From CAYOEZ01 sp964402955 (GTDB lineage Bacteria; Chloroflexota; DTOL01; DAOUCN01), in NCBI GenBank assembly GCA_964402955.1, contig CAYOEZ010000053.1:1-23248 (forward strand): a stretch of 23,248 nucleotides of DNA. Reading direction: 5' to 3'. The translations under genes and the position numbers were made by a program. Shown here piece after piece: positions 1 to 7,454 of this stretch. The stretch's first letter is position 1. Each line of letters opens with the position of its first letter. The notes under the pieces are model-generated. The model was not told the DNA's origin. It ran no database searches and was given only the letters and a program-made list of their open reading frames with translations.

Positions 1-133
1 TCGAGTGTATTACTCTATGAGTGCATCCACACTGTGGGGGTGCACAGATGGCGGGAGTCAGCCATTCCAAACGTACGACAACCGCGAATTGCCAGCGGTT
101 AGCCAGACGTTTCAAGATGAGGGCGATGTTGAA

Positions 134-257
134 AACCGCAGAGGCGCAGAGGACACAGAGTGGATCGAAAATAAGTACGATCGCGTGCAACTGGCATCGG
201 GAGGCGTCACAGCAACCGGGAAAGAGACGTTCTCTGTGCTCTCTGCGTCTCTGCGGT
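134..257. repeat. Long inverted repeat, intergenic palindromic element
   Basis: The arm at about 134-160 (beginning ACCGCAGAGGCGCAGAGG) is complementary, with about two mismatches, to the arm at about 230-257 (ending CTGCGTCTCTGCGGT). A spacer of about 70 bases separates them. The arms are made of CGCAGAG-like units. It looks like a non-autonomous palindromic intergenic element rather than a terminator, because no T-run follows and the next gene has its own promoter downstream. No open frame for a transposase is present. Confidence 0.6.
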
Positions 258-303
258 GCATACAATACACTAACTTGAATTGTCTGGCGGTGATCGACTG
301 AGC

Positions 304-332
304 TTGCCGTCTCGCAGGCAGAGTGGTATAAT
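304..332 (+). promoter_or_regulatory. Sigma70-type promoter for the SDR gene
   Basis: The -35 is TTGCCG at 304-309, followed by a 17-base spacer and a consensus -10 TATAAT at 327-332. The -10 is preceded by GTGG, giving an extended -10 (TG-n-TATAAT). The predicted start of transcription is near 339, which leaves a leader of about 25 bases before the ribosome binding site AGGAGG (351-356) of the gene at 364. Confidence 0.7.
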
Positions 333-363
333 CTGGCTGTCCAAAACCTTAGGAGGCGCACAC

Positions 364-1164
364 ATGAGCAAGAGCATTGGCGAACTAGAGGGCTGGGCGA
401 TCGTCCTGGGAGCCTCATCGGGCTTCGGGGCGGCCTGTGCCCTGGAACTGGCTCGAAATGGTCTGAATATCTTTGGCGTCCATCTTGACCTGAAGACCAC
501 GCTTCCCAACGCGCGCAAGGTACAGGCGGACATCGAAGCCACGGGGCGCAAGGTTGTCTTCTTCAACCACAATGCCGCCGATGTGGAAAGGATGGAGAAG
601 TCGCTCGACAAAATGCAGGAAGTGGCCGGCGCGCACGCTCAGGTACGCGTGCTGCTGCACTCGCTGGCGTTTGGCACACTCAAGCCCTACATCGCCGCCA
701 ACCCCGAAGATGCCATTTCTCCTGTGAACATGGACATGACGCTCAATGTCATGGCCCATAGTCTGGTCTATTGGACGCAGGCGCTGGTGCGCCGCAACAT
801 GCTGCGCTCGGGCAGCCGCGTCTTCGCCATGACCAGCGCCGGTTCGCATCGCGTGTTCCCCAACTACGGCGCCGTGTCGGCAGCCAAGGCCGCGCTCGAG
901 TCGCATTGCCGCCAACTGGCATTGGAGCTGGGCAAGACAGGTATCTGCGTCAATGCTCTGATGGCCGGTCTCACCGTAACGCCGGCGCTGCTCAAGATTC
1001 CGGGACATGAACTGCTGATGGATGAAGCGCTCAAGCGCAACCCCACTGGCCGCCTGACCACGGCCGAGGATGTGGCGGGCGCTCTGGTCGCTCTCTGCCA
1101 GCCAGGAGCGGCGCGCATCAACGGCGCCACCATCGTCTGCGACGGCGGCGAAGATATCGTATAG
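364..1164 (+). CDS. FabI-like short-chain dehydrogenase/reductase (enoyl-ACP reductase family)
   Basis: A 266-residue NAD(P)-dependent SDR. The Rossmann motif GASSGFG lies at residues 16-22. HSLAFG (99-104) sits where FabI has its characteristic HSIGFA. The active site has Tyr168 and Lys175 in the FabI spacing Y-x6-K (classical SDRs have Y-x3-K), and the chain ends with the usual DGG motif. The position ten residues before the catalytic Tyr, a second Tyr in FabI (Tyr146 of E. coli), is Ser158 here, so this is a divergent member. Enoyl-ACP reduction in fatty acid synthesis is therefore plausible but not assured; it may reduce another acyl or carbonyl substrate. The ATG at 364 was chosen over an in-frame GTG at 280 because AGGAGG lies seven bases upstream and a promoter lies between the two starts. 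The gene is monocistronic, with a hairpin after it. Confidence 0.85.
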   Translation: MSKSIGELEGWAIVLGASSGFGAACALELARNGLNIFGVHLDLKTTLPNARKVQADIEATGRKVVFFNHNAADVERMEKSLDKMQEVAGAHAQVRVLLHSLAFGTLKPYIAANPEDAISPVNMDMTLNVMAHSLVYWTQALVRRNMLRSGSRVFAMTSAGSHRVFPNYGAVSAAKAALESHCRQLALELGKTGICVNALMAGLTVTPALLKIPGHELLMDEALKRNPTGRLTTAEDVAGALVALCQPGAARINGATIVCDGGEDIV

Positions 1165-1182
1165 CTCGCTCCTGACCACGGT

Positions 1183-1218
1183 TCAGACTTCTGCCGTCGC
1201 AGGGCGTCAGAAGTCTGA
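1183..1218 (+). terminator. Hairpin downstream of the SDR gene, possible terminator
   Basis: TCAGACTTCTG (1183-1193) and CAGAAGTCTGA (1208-1218) form a perfect 11-bp stem with a 14-base loop, starting 18 bases after the stop codon. The stem can be extended by a G-T pair and a further G-C. Only a few scattered Ts follow, so this could be a weak terminator or a palindromic intergenic repeat placed at the gene end. Confidence 0.5.
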
Positions 1219-1393
1219 GCTATCGTTCCTTGCCACGATTTCATGACATCGTTGGGCTGTATGTACTTCACCATTCCCTTTCCGGGGCATTGGCGGGTAG
1301 ATCGTGTCGCCGCGTATGTGCGAAGCGTCAGCCGTGACGCAGACTATCGTCCCAGGCTGGAGCGGGGACGGCGACTGGAGGTCGTGTTGCTGC

Positions 1394-2791
1394 ATGTTGC
1401 CAAGAAAAAACATTGCTGTCGCTGCTGGACTCTTTTCCCTGATCATTGCATTGGCTCTCCTGACGGGGTGTACTGCATCGAGCGCAGTTGCGCCCACGCC
1501 CACCCCCTGGCCGACGTCGGTTGTGGTGCAGCGGGCAACCTACACGGTGCAGAAGGGATCGGTCGCTGACTACATTGTCCTCGATGGCAGGGCATCGCCA
1601 ACGCTCTGGGAGCCGCTCTTTGTCAAGGTCGATGGCAAGCTGCTGGCGCTCAACGCCAGCGAGGGCGCTCTGGTCAAGAAGGGCGACCTTCTGGCTGAAC
1701 TGGACACCAAGGCGCTGACCGAGCAGCTCACCCAGGCCCAGTTGTCTGTCGAGCAGGTGCAGAGCCAGGCCCAGCAACAAGACGTGAGCAAGAAATACGC
1801 TCTGGAACGGGCGCGCGTTAATTTGCAGATTCAGGAACTGGCCTTGCAGAAACTACGCCGCTCCATCGACGAATCTGGACCGCTGCAGCGCGCTCAGGCC
1901 GAGAAGGACTTGGAGCGCACCCGTGTCAGCCTGGACCGCGCCCAGGCGGCATATAACCTGGTGGCCTCACGCGCCGACGTTGCTGCCTTGCCCCAGGCTG
2001 CCGCCCTGCAGACGGCCACGATTGACTATCAGTTGGCAGAGATCAAGTACAAGCTCGCCAGCCAGACGGACACCGATTCTCAGGTGGCAGCGCAAGAGTT
2101 GCAGGTGCAACTGGCGCGCATCAACCTGAAAGAGCTTGAAGACAAGGCGCAGTCGTCCAGCGAAAACGACATAACGAAGGCGAAGATGCAGGTGGACGCC
2201 ATCACGCGGCAAATCGACGACCGGCGCCTGCGTGCTCCCTACGATGGAATCATCACTGCAATCGGGATCAACCTGCAGGGGATGACACGCGGCTTTGCGC
2301 AGCGCCCCAAGGTGGGCGACAACATCGCCGCCTATAGCGCACTGATCGTGATCGCCCGGCCGGAACCGTTGGAGATCACCATTGACGGCAGCCAGAAACG
2401 TGTCAGCGAGCTGTACATTGGCCAGCCGGTCACAATCACCCATGCTGCCTGGGCGCGTCCCTTTGTGGCGCAGATCACGGCGCTGCCGGTGGCGATGTCG
2501 GCTTCGGGCAACCAGACCCAGAGCAGCCAGGCGGTGCGCATCGCTTTACCCACCAATGCGCCGCCGATGTCCAACGGGGACCCCGTGCGTGTGACGGTGC
2601 AGGCAGCGCTGCACGAGAATGTGCTTTTCATCCACCCCTCGGGTGTGCGCCGATTTGCAGGGCGGGCCTTTGTTGTGCTCCAGGACGGCGAGCGACAGCG
2701 GCGCGTGGATGTGACGCTGGGCCTGGAGAACGACCAGCAGGTTGAGGTCGTCTCTGGTCTGCGTGGAGGTGATGTGGTGATCAGCCCATGA
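1394..2791 (+). CDS. HlyD/MacA-type membrane-fusion adaptor lipoprotein
   Basis: A 465-residue adaptor for an ABC-type export system. The N-terminus is a lipoprotein signal: a short basic segment, a hydrophobic stretch, then the lipobox LTGC with Cys26. A Pro/Thr-rich linker follows. The first lipoyl/barrel half (YTVQKGSVADYIVLDG, about 42-57) leads to a long Gln/Glu/Ala-rich coiled-coil (about 115-275). The second lipoyl half follows (RLRAPYDGIITAI), then beta-barrel and membrane-proximal domains to the C-terminus. ATG 1394 is preferred over the upstream ATG at 1304, because the latter would bury the signal peptide and GGAGGT lies at 1377-1382. The stop overlaps the start of the permease gene by four bases, so the two are translationally coupled. 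In a single-membrane cell the protein would sit on the outer face of the cytoplasmic membrane. The substrate is unknown. Confidence 0.85.
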   Translation: MLPRKNIAVAAGLFSLIIALALLTGCTASSAVAPTPTPWPTSVVVQRATYTVQKGSVADYIVLDGRASPTLWEPLFVKVDGKLLALNASEGALVKKGDLLAELDTKALTEQLTQAQLSVEQVQSQAQQQDVSKKYALERARVNLQIQELALQKLRRSIDESGPLQRAQAEKDLERTRVSLDRAQAAYNLVASRADVAALPQAAALQTATIDYQLAEIKYKLASQTDTDSQVAAQELQVQLARINLKELEDKAQSSSENDITKAKMQVDAITRQIDDRRLRAPYDGIITAIGINLQGMTRGFAQRPKVGDNIAAYSALIVIARPEPLEITIDGSQKRVSELYIGQPVTITHAAWARPFVAQITALPVAMSASGNQTQSSQAVRIALPTNAPPMSNGDPVRVTVQAALHENVLFIHPSGVRRFAGRAFVVLQDGERQRRVDVTLGLENDQQVEVVSGLRGGDVVISP

Positions 2792-5628
2792 GGATACCGC
2801 TCTTCGGTATGATTGGCCTGGCATTTCATCGTCTACGCAGCCGGTGGGCGCTCACCGTGCTGTCCCTGGCCGGCGTCGTGCTGGCCGTCGGGCTGGTCAG
2901 CAGCGTGCCCGTGTTTGCTCAGGCAGTAAGCTATCTGGTTCTCAAAAATGAGCTGAGCGATACGGGTTCCATCGCTGGCCAGCCGCCGCTGCTGCTGCGC
3001 ATTTCTTACGAGAAGCGTGTGCAGCCCTTTTCGCTGGCGCAGGTGCGCGACATGGAGCAGCGGCTGGGCAAAATCATCGCTGAGAGGACGGGCATCACTG
3101 CCCGGCAGCACACGTACCTGGTCGAAAGCCCCACACTCTTCCTCCGCTCTGTGCCAGAGAGTGTCCAGTATGCAGAACGCGACGAAAAGCTTGTTTTCCG
3201 TGGCTTCACATTGGATGTCCTGAGTGACGTCGATCGCCACATGCGCATCATCGAGGGCCGCTCGATGGCCGATGCCGCCCGCGGCGAGCGGCTGCCCGTC
3301 TGGGCGCACGAGGATATGGGCAATGAGATGGGACTGCAAGCAGGAGAGAGCTACAATCTTTTCTTGCTCGGCTCCGACCAGCCCATCCCCATCTATATCG
3401 CCGCTACGTGGCGCGAAAATGACCGGCAGGCAAGCTTCTGGAGCGGCCCTACACTCTCACGCAGCGGCGCCTTTCTGGTGACGCCCGACGACTACGCACG
3501 TTACGCAGAACCCAGTTTTGCGATGGGGACTGGTTTCAGCGCCTGGTACTTCACGCCGCAGCAGCAGGATTTGACCCTGGACAAGGTGGACTCCTTCGCC
3601 ACGGGGCTGGAGATCTTGCCCACGATTATCGAGAATGTTCTGCCAACCGCGAAGATATCCTCCTCGCCGGTTGAATCGATGCGCAAATACGAGACGCGCC
3701 GCGACAGCCTCTCGGAGTTGCTCATCAACTTCAGCCTTCCCGCGGTCGGGCTGCTCTTCTACTTCCTGTCTCTCCTGTCCACGGTGATCGCCCAGTTCCA
3801 ACGCGAAGAGACGTCCATCATGTCTGGACGCGGCGCGGGCATGGTTTTCATCCTGGGGATCACGGCGCTGGAAACCGTGCTGCTGATGATCGTGGGAACG
3901 CCGCTGGGGCTGGGCGTCGGCTACCTGATGGTGCGCATGATGGGGTACACCTCAGGATTCCTGGCCTTCATTGACCGGCCTGCCTTTGCTGCCAGCATGA
4001 ACGGCGTCAACTGGCGTCTGATCGTCGCAGCCCTGGCTGTCCTGCTGGCGGCGCGCCTCATACCCACGTTCAATGCGGCGCGCCGCAGCGTCGTCACGCA
4101 TATGCGTGAGCGCTCGCGCCCTGTCGCTCTGTCGGCGGCCGTCAAGCTGGCCGTGGACATTCCGCTGATTCTGTTGACGACCTATGCCTACCGGCAGATC
4201 AAGTTGCAGGACGTACCGACACTGATCCGCCTCAACCCCAAGGGAGACGTTTTTCGCGAGCCGCTCTTCTTACTGGCCCCGCTGCTGTGCATCTTCACCG
4301 CCGCGCTGGTGTTGTCGCATCTGTTCCCTCTCATCATGCGACCGCTCGACGCACTGAGCCGCCGCTCGCCCTGGCTGGCTGTCTACATGGGTGTGCGCCG
4401 GCTCTATGGCCAAAGTGGGCAGTATACGAGCGCTCTCTTCCTCGTCATCGTCTGTTTGAGCATGGGCGCGTTCTACTCGTCGATGGCGATGAGCATGGAC
4501 CAGTGGTTGCACGACCGCATGTACTATGCGGTGGGGAGCGACTACGCCTTCAAGCAGGGTGTGGTGCCGGGAAGCGCGAGCGGCGAAGGGGGCGGCGAAG
4601 GGGGCGGCCGCCAAGCCGGGGCATGGGTGCTGCCGATCTCTGATTATCTGGCTCTGCCCGGCGTCGAAGCGGCGACACGCGTGGGCGTCTATGCGGCCAA
4701 AGCAGCCGTACCCAAGAACAACGCCCTCAAGATCCGCTTCCTCGGCATCGATCGTCTGACGTTTCCGCAGGCCTCTTTTTTCCGCGCTGACTTCTCACCC
4801 ATGCCGCTGGGTGATCTGATGAACCGCCTGGGGCGCACGCGCAATGGGGTGCTCGTCACGCGCCAGTTCTTGAAGCAATACAACATCCTGGATGGCCAGA
4901 AACTGACCCTGGATGTGGCGGTGGGCGAGGTATCACAGAAGATCGATTTTCTCGTTACAGGGACGTTTGACTATTTCCCAACGGCGTATCCGCGGCGTGA
5001 AGAAACGCTTGTCGGCAATCTTGACTATCTCTTTGAGCAGACGGGCGATCCATCTCAGTATGATATCTGGCTCAAGACAACGGCTGCGACAAGCGGCGAG
5101 CAGTTGGATGCGCGTCTCCAGGAGATCGGGGTCTTGCCGCTCTCGGTTGGCGACGCCCGCGCTCTCTTGCGCAAAGAGGGTGAGCAGGCCGAGCGGATCG
5201 GTATCTTCGGCGTGCTGTCGATCGGCTTTATTGCTGGTTCTCTCCTGTCCTGGCTCGGTCTGTTGGTTTATACGTCGGCTTCCATGCAGGGCCGGATGCA
5301 ACAGATCGGGGTGCTGAAGGCGATCGGCGTGCAAACGTACGAAACAGTGCTGATGGAAGGTGTAGAATACGTGGGCGTGATCTTGTATGGTGTGCTGGGG
5401 GGAATTGCCGCCGGCGCGCTGGCCTCGTATCTGTTCGTGCCATTCTTCCAATTCAATGTGACGCCAACGACAGCCGTGCCGCCGTTCCTGCCGCTCATCG
5501 CCTGGGACAAGATCTTCTGGTTCTCAACCATCTTTGCCGGCGCGCTCATTATCTCTGAAATCGCCATTCTCTATCAGACCACGCGCAAGGACATCTTCCA
5601 GGCGCTGCGCATGGGGCAGCGCGAGTAG
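2788..5628 (+). CDS. FtsX-like ABC transporter permease (two-module)
   Basis: A 946-residue membrane protein with duplicated FtsX/MacB-type permease architecture. One membrane helix is near residues 22-42. A large extracytoplasmic domain follows, then a helix cluster at about 312-333, 352-382 and 409-426. A second half begins with helices at about 493-513 and 546-566, has another outside domain, and ends with helices at about 805-830, 859-883 and 909-928. The GVLKAIG motif after the first of the last three helices is typical of the FtsX family. A Gly-rich linker (SGEGGGEGGGR, about 597-607) starts the second outside domain and is encoded by a short tandem GGCGAAGGG repeat. It begins at ATG 2788 inside the adaptor's stop region. 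No ATPase gene accompanies the pair, although such permeases need one. The transport substrate cannot be told from the sequence. Confidence 0.85.
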   Translation: MRIPLFGMIGLAFHRLRSRWALTVLSLAGVVLAVGLVSSVPVFAQAVSYLVLKNELSDTGSIAGQPPLLLRISYEKRVQPFSLAQVRDMEQRLGKIIAERTGITARQHTYLVESPTLFLRSVPESVQYAERDEKLVFRGFTLDVLSDVDRHMRIIEGRSMADAARGERLPVWAHEDMGNEMGLQAGESYNLFLLGSDQPIPIYIAATWRENDRQASFWSGPTLSRSGAFLVTPDDYARYAEPSFAMGTGFSAWYFTPQQQDLTLDKVDSFATGLEILPTIIENVLPTAKISSSPVESMRKYETRRDSLSELLINFSLPAVGLLFYFLSLLSTVIAQFQREETSIMSGRGAGMVFILGITALETVLLMIVGTPLGLGVGYLMVRMMGYTSGFLAFIDRPAFAASMNGVNWRLIVAALAVLLAARLIPTFNAARRSVVTHMRERSRPVALSAAVKLAVDIPLILLTTYAYRQIKLQDVPTLIRLNPKGDVFREPLFLLAPLLCIFTAALVLSHLFPLIMRPLDALSRRSPWLAVYMGVRRLYGQSGQYTSALFLVIVCLSMGAFYSSMAMSMDQWLHDRMYYAVGSDYAFKQGVVPGSASGEGGGEGGGRQAGAWVLPISDYLALPGVEAATRVGVYAAKAAVPKNNALKIRFLGIDRLTFPQASFFRADFSPMPLGDLMNRLGRTRNGVLVTRQFLKQYNILDGQKLTLDVAVGEVSQKIDFLVTGTFDYFPTAYPRREETLVGNLDYLFEQTGDPSQYDIWLKTTAATSGEQLDARLQEIGVLPLSVGDARALLRKEGEQAERIGIFGVLSIGFIAGSLLSWLGLLVYTSASMQGRMQQIGVLKAIGVQTYETVLMEGVEYVGVILYGVLGGIAAGALASYLFVPFFQFNVTPTTAVPPFLPLIAWDKIFWFSTIFAGALIISEIAILYQTTRKDIFQALRMGQRE

Positions 5629-5720
5629 CCTTGCCCGTGCAAGTCGCAGGCGAGCGCGGCGGTATGTTTGCAGAGTTATCATGCGCTCGTGGGCGCAACC
5701 GGCATGATGATGTCCGGCTA

Positions 5721-5780
5721 TGTGGAGTACGACGAGAGCCTGCCCCGCTGTATCGGGCACTCCTGTCGTCGCACTCCACA
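5721..5780. repeat. Large imperfect hairpin after the permease gene
   Basis: TGTGGAGTACGACGA at 5721-5735 pairs with TCGTCGCACTCCACA at 5766-5780, with one mismatch in 15. An inner TGCCCC/CGGGCA pairing adds to the stem. It lies 92 bases after the permease stop. It could stop transcription or protect the mRNA end, but it has no T-run and may be a palindromic repeat. Confidence 0.55.
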
Positions 5781-5819
5781 AACGTTTTCGAGCTAATCAC
5801 ATTGGGCGTCGGTTCCCAC

Positions 5820-5907
5820 GCACCACGGGGAGAGGGTAAGAATGAGCAGCGATTTCAACCATGTCCACCCTCACCCCGACCTTCCCCCATGTCGGGGGAG
5901 ACGGGGC
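5820..5907. repeat. CCCTCACCCC-type palindromic repeat
   Basis: The arm 5874-5888 (CCCCGACC...CCCCC) is largely complementary to 5893-5906 (CGGGGGAGACGGGG) across a four-base loop. An upstream GGGGAGAGGG block (5827-5836) can pair with CCCTCACCCC (5868-5877). Repeats of this composition are common between genes in several GC-rich phyla. No coding content is seen. Confidence 0.45.
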
Positions 5908-5954
5908 TGAGCGCGAAGGTGACATCGTCAAGGCATACAGCAGAGGCTGCACTG

Positions 5955-6896
5955 ATGACAATGGACCAGGAGACGTTCTTTCTCGGTGTGGATGCCGGCG
6001 GAACACACACGGTTTGTCTGCTTGCCGATGGCAAGCAGACGATTCTCGGCCGCGGGCAAGCCGGGCCGGGCAACATGAGCGCAGTGGGATTGGCCGCAGG
6101 TGTGGCGGTTGTGCGCGAGGCTGTGTCCCAGGCGTGGCAAGCAGCAGGCTTGTCGCCCCGGCCCGCCACAGTCGCCTGCCTGGGGGTCTCGGGGGTCGAT
6201 CGTCCGCGTGAGAAGCAAGCCTTGGCTGATGCGCTGGCCTCCCATGCGCTTGCCCATCGTCTGGTCATTGTGACAGACGCCATGATCGCCCTGGCAGCAG
6301 GCAGCCCCAGCGGTGTGGGTGTGGTGGTGATTGCCGGGACGGGGACGATCGCCTGGGGACGTAACCGCGCCGGCGCCGTGCAGCGCTCGGGCGGTTGGGG
6401 ATATATCCTGGGCGACGAGGGCAGCGCCTTTGACATCGGTCTGACCGGCCTGCGCGCCGTCGTGCGCGCTCACGATGGGCGCGGCGAGCCAACCGCGTTG
6501 ACGCAATTGATCCTGGAGCAGTGGCAATTGGCGCGGCCCGAAGACCTGCGGGCGGTCGTGTACAAGCAGCCGGCAGCGCCGCGCCCGGAGATCGCCGCGC
6601 TGGCGCCGGTGGTTGAGCGTGCGGCGCGCCAGGGTGACGTGGTCGCCTCCCGCATCTATGCTCATGCCGCGCAGGAGATGGCGCTGGCGGCCAGGGCTGT
6701 CATCGCCAGCCTGGGTATGCAGAATGAGCCGGTGGAGATTGTGCTGTCGGGGGGCGTCTATCAGGCCGGCGATCTCATTACCGTCCCCTTCCTGCACGCG
6801 CTGCGGGAGTTCGCCCCGCAGGCGCGAGCCATCCGGCTGGAGCAGGAGCCGGCGATCGGCGCTGTTCACGTGGCAGCAGAGAACGCGAACGGCTAG
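5955..6896 (+). CDS. BadF/BadG/BcrA/BcrD ATPase-family kinase, N-acetylglucosamine kinase-like
   Basis: A 313-residue ASKHA-fold kinase. The first phosphate-binding motif DAGGT is at residues 13-17. The second, AGTGT, is at 127-131 followed by IAWG. GGWGYILGDEGS (146-157) is the signature of the GlcNAc-kinase-like branch, and LSGGVYQAG near the C-terminus is the adenosine-site motif. The length fits single-domain sugar kinases rather than the larger 2-hydroxyacyl-CoA dehydratase activators, and no Cys cluster ligands are seen. The likely reaction is ATP-dependent phosphorylation of an amino sugar such as GlcNAc in the cytoplasm; the exact substrate is an inference. The ATG at 5955 was chosen because AGAGG ends seven bases upstream; an ATG at 5961 is equally possible. 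A phosphatase gene follows after 33 bases. Confidence 0.75.
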   Translation: MTMDQETFFLGVDAGGTHTVCLLADGKQTILGRGQAGPGNMSAVGLAAGVAVVREAVSQAWQAAGLSPRPATVACLGVSGVDRPREKQALADALASHALAHRLVIVTDAMIALAAGSPSGVGVVVIAGTGTIAWGRNRAGAVQRSGGWGYILGDEGSAFDIGLTGLRAVVRAHDGRGEPTALTQLILEQWQLARPEDLRAVVYKQPAAPRPEIAALAPVVERAARQGDVVASRIYAHAAQEMALAARAVIASLGMQNEPVEIVLSGGVYQAGDLITVPFLHALREFAPQARAIRLEQEPAIGAVHVAAENANG

Positions 6897-6929
6897 AAGC
6901 TTGCATATTGACATGGAGGATAACTGATC

Positions 6930-7427
6930 GTGCCCAAAGACATTCGTCTGATCGTTTTCGATTGCGACCTGACCCTGTGGAATCATGAGGATGCGTCGGC
7001 GTTGCAGCGTCCCCTGGCGCTGGACAACCCGGACACTATTCGTGACCAGGCAGGAACAAAGGTCTCCATCTTCCCCCAGGTGCGTGGCGCGCTGGCCGAG
7101 CTTGAGCGCCGCGGTTACTTGCTCTCAATCTGCAGTTGGAATCTGCCTGAGCCGGTCTTCGAGATGCTCGGTTTGTTTGGCATCATAGGCTATTTCTGTC
7201 ACCCCAAGGCCGAGCCACATCCGGACAAGGGCGACATGATCGCGCGTACGCTGGCTGAGTTTGCCGTGGACGGGGCGGCCATCCGGCCCGATCAGGTCGT
7301 CTTCACCGACGACCGCACGCTGCACACGGCGCAGATCCTGGAACGCCTGCCCGGCCTGCATGTGCTGCAGATGTGGGTGGATGTCAAAGATCACAACGGC
7401 TTGCTTGTCTGGTTAGCGGCCAACTAA
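6930..7427 (+). CDS. HAD-superfamily phosphatase, magnesium-dependent phosphatase-1 type
   Basis: A 165-residue cytoplasmic phosphatase close to the size of the MDP-1 family. Motif I is FDCDLTLW, with nucleophile Asp11 and acid/base Asp13. Motif II is the SICSWN segment (66-71). A Lys follows in HPKAEPHPDK (93 or 100), and motif IV is FTDDR with Asp127 and Asp128 as Mg ligands. There is little cap domain, so small or protein-linked phosphoesters could be substrates. Animal MDP-1 is reported to act on sugar phosphates; here the substrate is unknown. The start is GTG 6930, with GGAGG at 6915-6919. It lies between a sugar-kinase-like gene and a methyltransferase-like gene with short gaps, consistent with one operon. 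Confidence 0.8.
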   Translation: MPKDIRLIVFDCDLTLWNHEDASALQRPLALDNPDTIRDQAGTKVSIFPQVRGALAELERRGYLLSICSWNLPEPVFEMLGLFGIIGYFCHPKAEPHPDKGDMIARTLAEFAVDGAAIRPDQVVFTDDRTLHTAQILERLPGLHVLQMWVDVKDHNGLLVWLAAN

Positions 7428-7454
7428 GCCACAATCACGGCGGAGAAGTGAAAC

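Larger units (their letters stand above)
1..363. other. Non-coding region upstream of the SDR gene
   Basis: No gene is supported in this stretch. Short open frames run through it, but they cross a large inverted repeat and lack a ribosome binding site or recognisable protein sequence. It holds a small hairpin (AACCGC 80-85 with GCGGTT 95-100), a long imperfect inverted repeat (134-257) and the promoter of the next gene (304-332). No end of an upstream gene can be recognised at the left edge. Confidence 0.6.
5629..5954. other. Intergenic region with two palindromic elements
   Basis: This stretch separates the export module from the kinase gene. An open frame runs through it into the kinase, but it has no protein-like character and crosses two inverted repeats (5721-5780 and about 5820-5906). 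The mid-region is CCCTC/GGGAG-rich. I see no convincing -35/-10 pair, so the promoter of the next operon is not located. Confidence 0.55.

Noticed and set aside
5..301. 98-residue frame at the left edge
   Set aside because: It runs through a long inverted repeat, has no ribosome site and ends in the promoter region of the next gene.
4580..4608. GGCGAAGGG tandem repeat as a possible recombination or phase-variation site
   Set aside because: It stays in frame and encodes a Gly-rich linker in the permease; with only two units it is more simply a flexible loop.
5631..5954. Upstream extension of the kinase frame
   Set aside because: It crosses two palindromic repeats and bears no similarity to kinase N-termini; DAGGT would be placed too far from the start.
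5928..6986. 352-residue minus-strand frame opposite the BadF-like kinase
   Set aside because: His/Arg/Gln-rich composition without motifs; it is antisense to a gene with clear ASKHA motifs.
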